The notes under the pieces: model-generated
Seen by the model: the letters and a program-made list of their open reading frames with translations, nothing else
The model's database searches: none
Told to the model about the DNA's origin: nothing
Origin: Candidatus Aminicenantota bacterium
GTDB lineage: Bacteria > Acidobacteriota > Aminicenantia > JAMOAD01
Reading direction: 5' to 3'
DNA length: 6,968 bases
Assembly: GCA_027070475.1 (NCBI GenBank)
Contig: JALXDT010000100.1
Span: 1 to 6,968, forward strand
Translations under genes and position numbers: made by a program
Part shown: positions 1 through 6,057 of the stretch, one piece after another
Layout: every line of letters begins with the position of its first letter
How positions within the stretch are numbered: the stretch's first letter is position 1

Positions 1-1133
1 TCCTCATACTCATCTCTCATAGAGTTCTGTTTTCCCTTTTTTTCATTAATCTTTTCTTCAAGAATATTTTTCTGTTCCTCAATCTTCTCATATTCACCTT
101 TGGAGTTTTTAATTAAAATTTTTAGTGAATCTTTCTTTTCTTCCAGTTCTTTGATTAGTTTATCTGAATTTTCGAGCCATTGATTGTTTTTCTCTGATGT
201 TTCTCGGTTTTTTTTAAGATTTTCTTCTGCGATCTTAAGCTCTTTTCTTTTGATTTCGAGTGATTCTTTGGTATTATAATATTCTTCTCTCTTCTTTCTT
301 ATCTCTTCATCAAGTTTCCATAGTTCTGAGTTTTGTTTTGAAATTTCTTTTTCAAGCTCTTTCTGTATATTTCTTAATGATTCTAATTCCTCCCATTGGG
401 ATTTTAGCACCTTTTGAATATCAGCTCTTTTATTTTCCAGTGATGTTAATTTAAGGAAGTAAATTTGTTTTCTAATATCTCTGAAATTCTTTTTTATCTC
501 TTTATATCTTTTTAATTTTTCATATTCTTTCTCCCAGAGTTCAAGCTCTTTTTTAACCTCTTCCAGAACATTATTTAATATATTGAGATTACTTTCAGCT
601 TCTATTAATTTTCTATATGCTTCTTTCTTTTTTTCACGATATCTTGAAATTCCTGCAGCTTCTTCTATAAGAGCTCTTTTTTCAAGAGCTCCCATTGTTA
701 TTATACTCCCTATCATTCCCTGTTCTATAAAGAAATATCTCCTATCTCCAATACCTAATTTGTATATTTCCTCTGTAATATCCTTTAATCTCACTCTTTT
801 TGAATCAATCCTGAATATGGATTCTCCGTCTCTAAATGCTTTTCGAAGAATTCTCTTCTCTTCTCCATTTTCTGTGGAGAAGACAAGAGAAACTTCGGCT
901 GATGCAAGTGGTTTTCTTTTTCTGTTTCCTACAAAAATTATATCTTCAGTTTTTCCACCTCTGAGGTTTGAAATTTTTGTTTCTCCCATTGCCCAGATAA
1001 GTGCATCCAGAATATTACTCTTACCACTTCCATTGGGACCAATTATTACATTTGCCCCCTCTTTTAAGAAAATTTCATTTCTTAGTGGGAATGTTTTAAA
1101 GCCAAAAATCTCTATTTTTTTGAGTAAAGCCAT
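1..1133 (-). CDS. smc: Chromosome partition/condensin ATPase SMC, N-terminal part (cut by left edge)
   Basis: SMC forms a ring-shaped homodimer, normally with ScpA and ScpB, that uses ATP to organise and segregate the nucleoid. The first 377 codons are visible and the gene runs off the window. The start MALLKKIEIFGFKTFP is the usual SMC opening. Walker A GPNGSGKS is at residues 32-39, followed by NILDALIWAMGE. The R-loop region LRGGKTEDIIF is at 57-67. The Q-loop is in YFFIEQGMIG with Gln138, followed by the family block EKRALIEEAAGISRYREKKK near 151-170. From about residue 167 the sequence becomes Lys/Glu-rich and heptad-like, which is the first arm of the long coiled coil. The hinge, second arm, signature motif and Walker B lie outside. 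RecN and SbcC are excluded by the LRGGKTEDIIF and EEAAGISRY blocks. ATG at 1131-1133 is chosen because it aligns with family N termini, although no Shine-Dalgarno is close to it; an in-frame TTG at 1143-1145 is a weaker alternative. Confidence 0.95.
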   Translation of the reverse strand, partial: MALLKKIEIFGFKTFPLRNEIFLKEGANVIIGPNGSGKSNILDALIWAMGETKISNLRGGKTEDIIFVGNRKRKPLASAEVSLVFSTENGEEKRILRKAFRDGESIFRIDSKRVRLKDITEEIYKLGIGDRRYFFIEQGMIGSIITMGALEKRALIEEAAGISRYREKKKEAYRKLIEAESNLNILNNVLEEVKKELELWEKEYEKLKRYKEIKKNFRDIRKQIYFLKLTSLENKRADIQKVLKSQWEELESLRNIQKELEKEISKQNSELWKLDEEIRKKREEYYNTKESLEIKRKELKIAEENLKKNRETSEKNNQWLENSDKLIKELEEKKDSLKILIKNSKGEYEKIEEQKNILEEKINEKKGKQNSMRDEYE

Positions 1134-1143
1134 CGAATTGGAC

Positions 1144-1178
1144 AAAAAAAAAAGGGGGCTTTTAAAGCCTCCTTTTTT
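1144..1178 (-). terminator. Rho-independent terminator after the lipoprotein gene, partly bidirectional
   Basis: A GC-rich inverted repeat at 1154-1172 (GGAGGC pairing with GCCCCC around an A/T loop, with one G-T wobble) is followed on the minus strand by ten T (1144-1153). It begins 20 bases after the lipoprotein stop codon, the expected place for its terminator. On the plus strand the same stem is followed by six T (1173-1178), but no plus-strand gene needs it. It lies directly upstream of the smc start at 1133, so it also forms part of the smc leader. Confidence 0.85.
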
Positions 1179-1191
1179 ATTAGATTGGATA

Positions 1192-1662
1192 TTAAAGATT
1201 AATTTTGTAATTAAAGTTTAAATATTTTACAGCAACAAAACCACCATCAGCAAGATGTGCCCAGCCATTGTCAACTGTTAAAACTTTTACGACATCCCCT
1301 TTCTTGAGATATCTGATAGGTTTAGAATCCACTGTTCCCTGTTCTCTGACTGTTAAAACAGAGCAGTTTGTAACTGTTCCATAAATTTCAACATTTCCCT
1401 TTGTAATATTTTTCAGATCATTAATTGCTTTTGCTATATCATCTCCTTTTGCATTAAGTTTTGTAAAACCATCTTTGAGAAGTTTGTTGTTCTCATTAAC
1501 TTTTGTTTTTACTGCGGCCACATCATCAACTAATTTAGCGTCAAGTTCTGCTGATTTCTTTGAATAATTTTCGATGGAGTCGATCTGTTTTTGTTTTACA
1601 CATCCCATCATAAAGAATGCAATTACTACAACTACCAAGCTTAAAATTAATGCCTTTTTCAT
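1192..1662 (-). CDS. Small lipoprotein with coiled-coil segment and C-terminal bacterial SH3 (SH3b) domain
   Basis: This 156-aa protein starts MKKALILSL, a charged N terminus with a hydrophobic stretch (residues 4-19), ending in the lipobox MMGC, which places the lipidated cysteine at Cys21. The next residue is Val, not Asp, which by the E. coli sorting rule would favour the outer membrane. Residues about 25-86 are charged, heptad-like and probably helical. Residues about 93-150 match the SH3b pattern: a VTNCSVLTVRE strand, then IRYLKKGDVVKVL, DNGWAHL and GFVAVKYL. SH3b domains commonly bind peptidoglycan. An outer-membrane-to-wall tether or wall-associated factor is therefore plausible, but this is inference and no exact family is recognised. 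It has its own promoter, a strong Shine-Dalgarno 6 nt before ATG and a terminator, so it is probably monocistronic and well expressed. A second ATG just upstream is out of frame. Confidence 0.85.
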   Translation of the reverse strand: MKKALILSLVVVVIAFFMMGCVKQKQIDSIENYSKKSAELDAKLVDDVAAVKTKVNENNKLLKDGFTKLNAKGDDIAKAINDLKNITKGNVEIYGTVTNCSVLTVREQGTVDSKPIRYLKKGDVVKVLTVDNGWAHLADGGFVAVKYLNFNYKINL

Positions 1663-1667
1663 CCATA

Positions 1668-1675
1668 ACCTCCTT
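1668..1675 (-). promoter_or_regulatory. Strong Shine-Dalgarno of the lipoprotein gene
   Basis: The minus strand reads AAGGAGGT, with AGGAGG ending 6 nt before the ATG at 1660-1662. This near-perfect match to the 16S rRNA tail is the best in the window and fixes the lipoprotein start. Confidence 0.85.
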
Positions 1676-1691
1676 TTAATATTTGTTTATT

Positions 1692-1720
1692 AATATATAC
1701 AAAATTTTCAAAAAAAGCAA
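1692..1720 (-). promoter_or_regulatory. Sigma70-type promoter for the lipoprotein gene
   Basis: On the minus strand a -35-like TTGCTT (1715-1720) and a -10-like TATATT (1692-1697) are separated by exactly 17 bases. They lie between the polA stop and the lipoprotein Shine-Dalgarno, giving a short leader of about 25 nt. The AT-rich background makes chance matches easy, but the spacing and the position in the only sizeable intergenic gap (1663-1746) support it. Confidence 0.6.
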
Positions 1721-1746
1721 TAGTTTAATAGAAAAGATAAAAAAAA

Positions 1747-4407
1747 TTATGCTTCTGCCCAATTTTTTCCCCATTTTATATCCACGACAAGGGGTACTAT
1801 AAGTTTTACACAATTTTCCATTGACTCTTTTATGAGCATTTCAATTCTCTCTTTTTCACTTTCCGGAACTTCAAATACAAGTTCATCATGAACCTGCAGG
1901 ATGATCTTAGTTTGAAATTTATTAGCTTTTATTATATTAAAAACATCTATCATAGCTTTTTTCATTATATCAGCAGCACTTCCCTGAACCTTTGTGTTTA
2001 TTGCCATTCTCTCTCCATGGTTTCTAATATTTGTATTTGAGCTGTGTATTTCAGGAATAGGTCTCTTTCTTCCGAAAATGGTTTGTACAAACCCAAACTT
2101 TTCGGCTTCTTCTATACTTTCCTTTATAAATTCTTTTACTCTTTTGTATCTTTCAAAATACATGTCAATGAATTTTTGTGCTGTAGATCTTTCTATTCCC
2201 AATTCTTTTGCAAGTGAGAAAGCTGTTTTCCCGTAAATTATACTAAAATTAATAATTTTAGCTCTTCTTCTCTTTTCCTCAAAAGGAATATTCAAATCTC
2301 CAAACACCTCATTTGCTGTGTGGGAGTGAATATCTTCTCCATTATTAAATGCTTCAATTAAAACAGGATCTTGGGAAAGATGAGCAAGAACCCTGAGCTC
2401 TACCTGAGAATAATCGGCGGACAGGAAAAGATGCCCCTTTTCCGGTATAAAAGCCTCTCTTATTTTTTTCCCAATGTTTGATTTAATTGGTATATTTTGA
2501 AGGTTGGGGTCACTTGAAGAAAGTCTTCCTGTTGCTGCAACTGTTTGATTGTATGAGGTGTGTATTCTCCCTGTTTTTGTATATATCAAATTTGGAAGAG
2601 AATCAACATAACCGGATTTTAATTTGCTTAAAGTCCTGTAGGTTAGTATGTTTTCAATGATCGGATGAACTTTTCTCAGCTCTTCGAGAACTTCAAATGA
2701 TGTTGAATAGGCTCTGGATTTTTTTGTTTTTTTTATAACTGGTAATTTTAATTTTTCAAAGAGTATTCTCCCCAATTGTTGAGTGGAATTAATATTGAAT
2801 CTTTCTCCAGCCATTGAAAAAATTTCTGATTTTAATTTCTCAATTTCTTCTGACAGATAGTTTGAAAGTTGTTTTAATTTGATCGGGTCAACCTTTATTC
2901 CGTTTTCCTCAAGATGAACTAAAACTTTGATTAAAGGAAGTTCTATCTTTTTATACAATTCAATAAGATTCTCTTCTTCAACTTTTTTAACAAGAATATT
3001 TTTTAACCTTAAACTTATGTCAGCATCTTCACAAGAGTAAAAACTTAACTCTTTAAGTGGAACAAAGGTCAGAGGTCTTTCTGATTTGCCGCTTCCCGCA
3101 ATCTCTTTATAACTTACCATCTTATAGTTAAGGTAATCGAGAGAAAGATCATCAATTTTATGTGATCTTCTGTTGGGTTCTATAAGATAAGAAAGAATCA
3201 TAGTATCCCATCTAACCCCTTTTACATCTATACCGTACTTTCTTAAAACTATGATATCATACTTTAAATTATGGCCTGTTTTTTCAATATCTTCATCTTC
3301 AAAAACATCTTTCAGGATATTTATAATATCATCAAGAGTGTAATTTATTTTTTCAATTTGATTTAATATAGGTATGTAAAAAGCTTCTCCTTCCTTATAG
3401 GCAAAGGAAATTCCAACAAGTCTGGCTTTTACCGGGTTAGTATTATCAGTTTCTGTATCAAAAACAAAATTCTTCTCTTTTTTAAGTTTGTCAACTAAAT
3501 TGATAATCTCTTCTTTTTCCTTTATAAGAACATAGTTTTGATTTAGCTTCTTACCACTGTTTTCAATATCTTTTATGAGGGATTTAAATTCAAGCTCTTT
3601 ATATAATTTTAAAAGCATGTTTTCATCAGGTTTCTCAAATTTGAAATCTTCAAGTTTCAAAGAAAGAGGTAAATTGGTTACAATTGGAGTTAATTTTCTG
3701 CTAATCTCAAGTTTGTCTAAATTGTTTTTTATTTTTTCTTTTAAAGACTTTTTTTTCAAATTATCAATATTTTTTAGTAATTCATCAATACTTCCGTATT
3801 CATTTAGGAGAGATACAGCTGTTTTTGGGCCTACCCCTGGAATACCCGGAATATTATCAACATTATCTCCTTGAAGTGATAGGAGATCAACAATCTGCTC
3901 AGGGTAAACACCTATGTATTCTTTTACTTTTTCTCTGTCAAATAATTCTTCTTTGGAAGGATTATAAATAAAAATGCTATCATCAACAAGTTGATAAAAA
4001 TCTTTATCTCCTGTTATTATGATCACATCCAAACCTTTTTGTTTTGCAAGATTGGAAAATGTTCCGATTACATCGTCTGCTTCATAATTTTCTAGTTCAA
4101 GAATTGGTATCTTATAGGCTTTTAAAAACTCTTTTATTAAAGGTAATTGTTTGCGTAAATCATCTGACATAGGGGGTCTTTGGGCCTTATATTGATCATA
4201 AATTTCATTTCTAAATGTTTTTTTGCTTACATCGAAAGCAACAGCAATGTAATCGGGTTTATGTTCTTTTATTATTTTGTTTATCATTGAAACAAAGCCG
4301 AAAATAGCATTTGTGGGAAAGCCTTTCGAGTTTGAAAGATTTCTTATTGCATAATAGGATCTATAGATTAATGAATTGCCGTCTATAAGAAATAGTTTTT
4401 TTTTCAT
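1747..4407 (-). CDS. polA: DNA polymerase I, with 5'-nuclease, proofreading and polymerase domains
   Basis: This cytoplasmic enzyme fills repair gaps and removes and replaces RNA primers of Okazaki fragments. At 886 aa it is full length (E. coli 928, Taq 832). The 5'-3' nuclease domain (about 1-290) has Asp9, Asp59, EADD at 109-112, GDKD at 133-136 and the helix-hairpin-helix block GIPGVGPKTA at 188-197. The 3'-5' exonuclease domain (about 300-470) keeps all expected metal ligands: DTE at 317-319, Asp384 in HNLKYD, and Tyr457/Asp461 in YSCEDAD, so proofreading should be active. The polymerase domain (about 480-886) has motif A DYSQVELR (Asp665), the O-helix RRAKIINFSIIYG (Arg713, Lys717, Phe721, Tyr725) and motif C HDE at 840-842. 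Phe721 is the residue that discriminates against dideoxynucleotides in E. coli-type enzymes. Its ATG overlaps the stop of the upstream hypothetical gene by 4 nt, and no Shine-Dalgarno is visible, so translation is probably coupled. No hairpin terminator is seen after its stop. Confidence 0.98.
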   Translation of the reverse strand: MKKKLFLIDGNSLIYRSYYAIRNLSNSKGFPTNAIFGFVSMINKIIKEHKPDYIAVAFDVSKKTFRNEIYDQYKAQRPPMSDDLRKQLPLIKEFLKAYKIPILELENYEADDVIGTFSNLAKQKGLDVIIITGDKDFYQLVDDSIFIYNPSKEELFDREKVKEYIGVYPEQIVDLLSLQGDNVDNIPGIPGVGPKTAVSLLNEYGSIDELLKNIDNLKKKSLKEKIKNNLDKLEISRKLTPIVTNLPLSLKLEDFKFEKPDENMLLKLYKELEFKSLIKDIENSGKKLNQNYVLIKEKEEIINLVDKLKKEKNFVFDTETDNTNPVKARLVGISFAYKEGEAFYIPILNQIEKINYTLDDIINILKDVFEDEDIEKTGHNLKYDIIVLRKYGIDVKGVRWDTMILSYLIEPNRRSHKIDDLSLDYLNYKMVSYKEIAGSGKSERPLTFVPLKELSFYSCEDADISLRLKNILVKKVEEENLIELYKKIELPLIKVLVHLEENGIKVDPIKLKQLSNYLSEEIEKLKSEIFSMAGERFNINSTQQLGRILFEKLKLPVIKKTKKSRAYSTSFEVLEELRKVHPIIENILTYRTLSKLKSGYVDSLPNLIYTKTGRIHTSYNQTVAATGRLSSSDPNLQNIPIKSNIGKKIREAFIPEKGHLFLSADYSQVELRVLAHLSQDPVLIEAFNNGEDIHSHTANEVFGDLNIPFEEKRRRAKIINFSIIYGKTAFSLAKELGIERSTAQKFIDMYFERYKRVKEFIKESIEEAEKFGFVQTIFGRKRPIPEIHSSNTNIRNHGERMAINTKVQGSAADIMKKAMIDVFNIIKANKFQTKIILQVHDELVFEVPESEKERIEMLIKESMENCVKLIVPLVVDIKWGKNWAEA
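4404..4407 (-). other. ATGA stop/start overlap between hypothetical gene and polA
   Basis: The TGA stop of the hypothetical gene (4404-4406) overlaps the polA ATG (4405-4407). The sequence just upstream contains no AGGAG-like site, so ribosomes ending the first gene probably reinitiate on polA. Confidence 0.8.
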
Positions 4408-5102
4408 GACTTAATAGGGAATAAAACAGGAGAATGTGAGATCTTGTGTTCTATGAGTTTGATTGAAAGCCAGTGAGGTTTTTTCTCTTTTGAACAGAAC
4501 AGTTGGATCCTGTATTCTCCGTAGAAGTTTGTTTTTGTCTCGGCTGAAATGAGTGAATTTTGCTTTTTATCTCTTATTTCAAGAAAAACCTTTGTAGATA
4601 TTATAGGGGAACTTTTTTTGATATCTTCTATTTTCCCGGTAATTAATAGAATCTGATCTCTCTCACTATATACTATAAAAGGGTTATAATATCTATAATA
4701 AAAGAAATCTTCTGGCATTTCTTCAATCAAATTTAGTATTTTGTTTATTCTCTTTTCTCTTATCTCGTTTTCCTCTTTTTCAGCTTTTTGAAGGGGAGAT
4801 TCAGAAACTTCTTTATCTTTTTCTTGAGTTTCATCTGTATCGAATCCTAAGAGCTCATCATGTAAACCATTCTTGATTTCATCTATGATTTTTTCATGTT
4901 GATTCTTTAATTTCTCCCTGACTCTTTCTTTGAAATCTTTCTTTCCGATTAAAGAGGAATAATTAATTTTTCTTGAAAAGACAATCTCTCCTCCTTTATA
5001 TACCAGAGTTTCAATTACAGGTCTCTGTATTCCTCTGTCCTCTGTTTGTACATGAAATTTTTCTCCTCTGTGCTCTATTTCAGTGTTAAACCCAAAAATC
5101 AT
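4404..5102 (-). CDS. Conserved hypothetical protein with FHVQTED N-terminal block and beta-rich C-terminal domain
   Basis: The function is unknown. The 232-aa protein has no signal peptide or membrane segment and is predicted to be cytoplasmic. Its N-terminal module (about 1-86) opens MIFGFNTEIEHRGEKF and contains FHVQTED (16-22), PVIETLVYKGGEIV (28-41) and a helical QHEKIIDEIKNG (68-79). I recall this pattern from uncharacterised proteins of Acidobacteriota-like and deltaproteobacterial genomes, but cannot verify it here. A highly charged linker (about 87-120) follows. The C-terminal part (about 135-232) looks beta-rich: ILLITGKIED, TKVFLEIRD and TNFYGEYRIQLF (191-202) resemble an Ig-like or carboxypeptidase-regulatory-like fold, where a T-x-x-x-G-x-Y turn precedes a strand. 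It starts one base after the SurA-like gene ends and overlaps polA by 4 nt. No Shine-Dalgarno is visible before its ATG, which suggests coupling to the gene before it. Confidence 0.85.
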   Translation of the reverse strand: MIFGFNTEIEHRGEKFHVQTEDRGIQRPVIETLVYKGGEIVFSRKINYSSLIGKKDFKERVREKLKNQHEKIIDEIKNGLHDELLGFDTDETQEKDKEVSESPLQKAEKEENEIREKRINKILNLIEEMPEDFFYYRYYNPFIVYSERDQILLITGKIEDIKKSSPIISTKVFLEIRDKKQNSLISAETKTNFYGEYRIQLFCSKEKKPHWLSIKLIEHKISHSPVLFPIKS

Positions 5103-5103
5103 T

Positions 5104-6057
5104 TTAGGAAAATATTTTAATATAGCTCTCTTTTTTTAATTCTTTTACATATTGTTTCAGAAGTTTGTCCCTTTTTTTTCTGTATATTAGATTATAAACC
5201 TTCTCCTGTACATCCTGAAATGGAGGTATTTTTGCTTTCTTCTTATCAACAAGCTTTATTTTTATCCAGCCATCTTTATAATTCTCCCACTCTGAAATTT
5301 CACCTTTTTTTAATTTTTTTACAATAGAAAGTATCTCAGGGGCAAGCTCATTTTCTTTAAAAACTCCCAGGTTCCCCTTTTTATTTTTCAATGGTTCGGA
5401 GGAATATTCGCTTGCCACTTCGGAGAATTTTTTCTCCTTAAGTAATTTATCTATTTTCCCCTTGTATGAATCAATGTCTTCACTAATGTCAGTGGGATCA
5501 ATGTAAATAGCAAATATTTTATACTCAGCCGGTTTTTTAAATTCTTCTTTATGTTTATTGTAGTATTCTGTTAGTTCTAAGTTTTCAACCTTTATCTTGT
5601 CCCCTAAAACTTTTTGAATTAATTTTTGCTGAACTATTTGCTTTTTAATCTTTTCTCTCCACTCTTTATAGTTGATTCCTTCTCTGCTTAATGCTTTTTT
5701 CAGCTCTTCATCACTTGAGATTTTATTCTGTTTCTTTATATTTTCTATATATAAATCAATATCCTGATCTGCACTAATATCAAGTTCTTTTGCTTTGGAT
5801 ATTAAAAGCTTTTCTTGAATCATATTATCTAATAAAGACTTTTTGCCTTTTTCCAGTGCTTTTTTAAATTCTTCTCCTCTTAAAGATTTTGAGAGAAAAT
5901 TTGTGAGATCCCTGAGAGCTTTATCATAATCATATTGGGTTATGATTTCATCATTTACTATAGCAAGTATTTTATCAACTTTTTTTTGTGAGAAGAGATG
6001 AAAAGATGATAGAAAAATTAGTAAGATTATTAAAGCTAAAGATTTAATTTTTTTCAT
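5104..6057 (-). CDS. SurA-like secreted chaperone with degenerate PpiC (parvulin) domain
   Basis: This is probably a periplasmic folding factor for exported proteins. The 317-aa protein begins with a signal peptide: MKKIK, a hydrophobic core (about 7-22) and probable cleavage near LFS-QKK (residue 23). The SurA N-terminal chaperone domain covers about 26-150, opening VDKILAIVNDEIITQYDYDKAL, with QEKLLISKAKELDIS at 81-95. One PpiC-like domain covers about 176-272, with FSEVASEYS (211-219), GNLGVFKENELAPEI (228-242) and KKGEISEW (250-257). SurA of E. coli is longer (428 aa) and has two such domains. Both hallmark parvulin histidines appear absent: IFAIYI (181-186) stands where SHIL is usual, and DGWIKIKLV (262-270) where GYHI is usual. 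Isomerase activity is therefore doubtful and a chaperone role more likely. The ATG has a Shine-Dalgarno (AAGGAG) and overlaps the preceding ppiC stop by 4 nt. Confidence 0.88.
   Translation of the reverse strand: MKKIKSLALIILLIFLSSFHLFSQKKVDKILAIVNDEIITQYDYDKALRDLTNFLSKSLRGEEFKKALEKGKKSLLDNMIQEKLLISKAKELDISADQDIDLYIENIKKQNKISSDEELKKALSREGINYKEWREKIKKQIVQQKLIQKVLGDKIKVENLELTEYYNKHKEEFKKPAEYKIFAIYIDPTDISEDIDSYKGKIDKLLKEKKFSEVASEYSSEPLKNKKGNLGVFKENELAPEILSIVKKLKKGEISEWENYKDGWIKIKLVDKKKAKIPPFQDVQEKVYNLIYRKKRDKLLKQYVKELKKESYIKIFS
6054..6057 (-). other. ATGA stop/start overlap between ppiC-type gene and SurA-like gene
   Basis: The TGA of the upstream PpiC gene (6054-6056) overlaps the ATG of the SurA-like gene (6055-6057). 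Unlike the junction at polA, a good ribosome binding site is also present. Confidence 0.85.

Noticed and set aside
260..454. Plus-strand open frame of 64 codons, hydrophobic product
   Set aside because: Antisense to the SMC coiled coil; its hydrophobicity comes from reading Lys/Glu codons backwards, and no ribosome binding site is present.
583..1221. Plus-strand open frame of 212 codons
   Set aside because: It is antisense to the SMC ATPase head, whose minus-strand translation has clear Walker A, R-loop and Q-loop motifs. The plus frame encodes a Phe/Ser/Leu-rich product typical of the reverse of Lys/Glu-rich coding DNA, and it runs through the terminator.
1210..1238. Possible internal smc promoter on the minus strand (TTGTTG, 17 nt, TTTAAT)
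   Set aside because: The -35 matches only three consensus bases, it lies inside the lipoprotein coding sequence, and any transcript would still meet the terminator hairpin. In such AT-rich DNA this match is easily due to chance.
1721..1749. Possible terminator after polA
   Set aside because: There are T-rich runs on the minus strand, but the ATAG/TTTAATAG elements are direct rather than inverted repeats and no stable stem can be drawn.
1994..2236. Plus-strand open frame of 80 codons
   Set aside because: Antisense to the polymerase domain of polA, with no ribosome binding site and no recognisable motif.
3575..3874. Plus-strand open frame of 99 codons
   Set aside because: Antisense to the 5'-nuclease/exonuclease part of polA; its Phe/Ser-rich composition marks it as a shadow.
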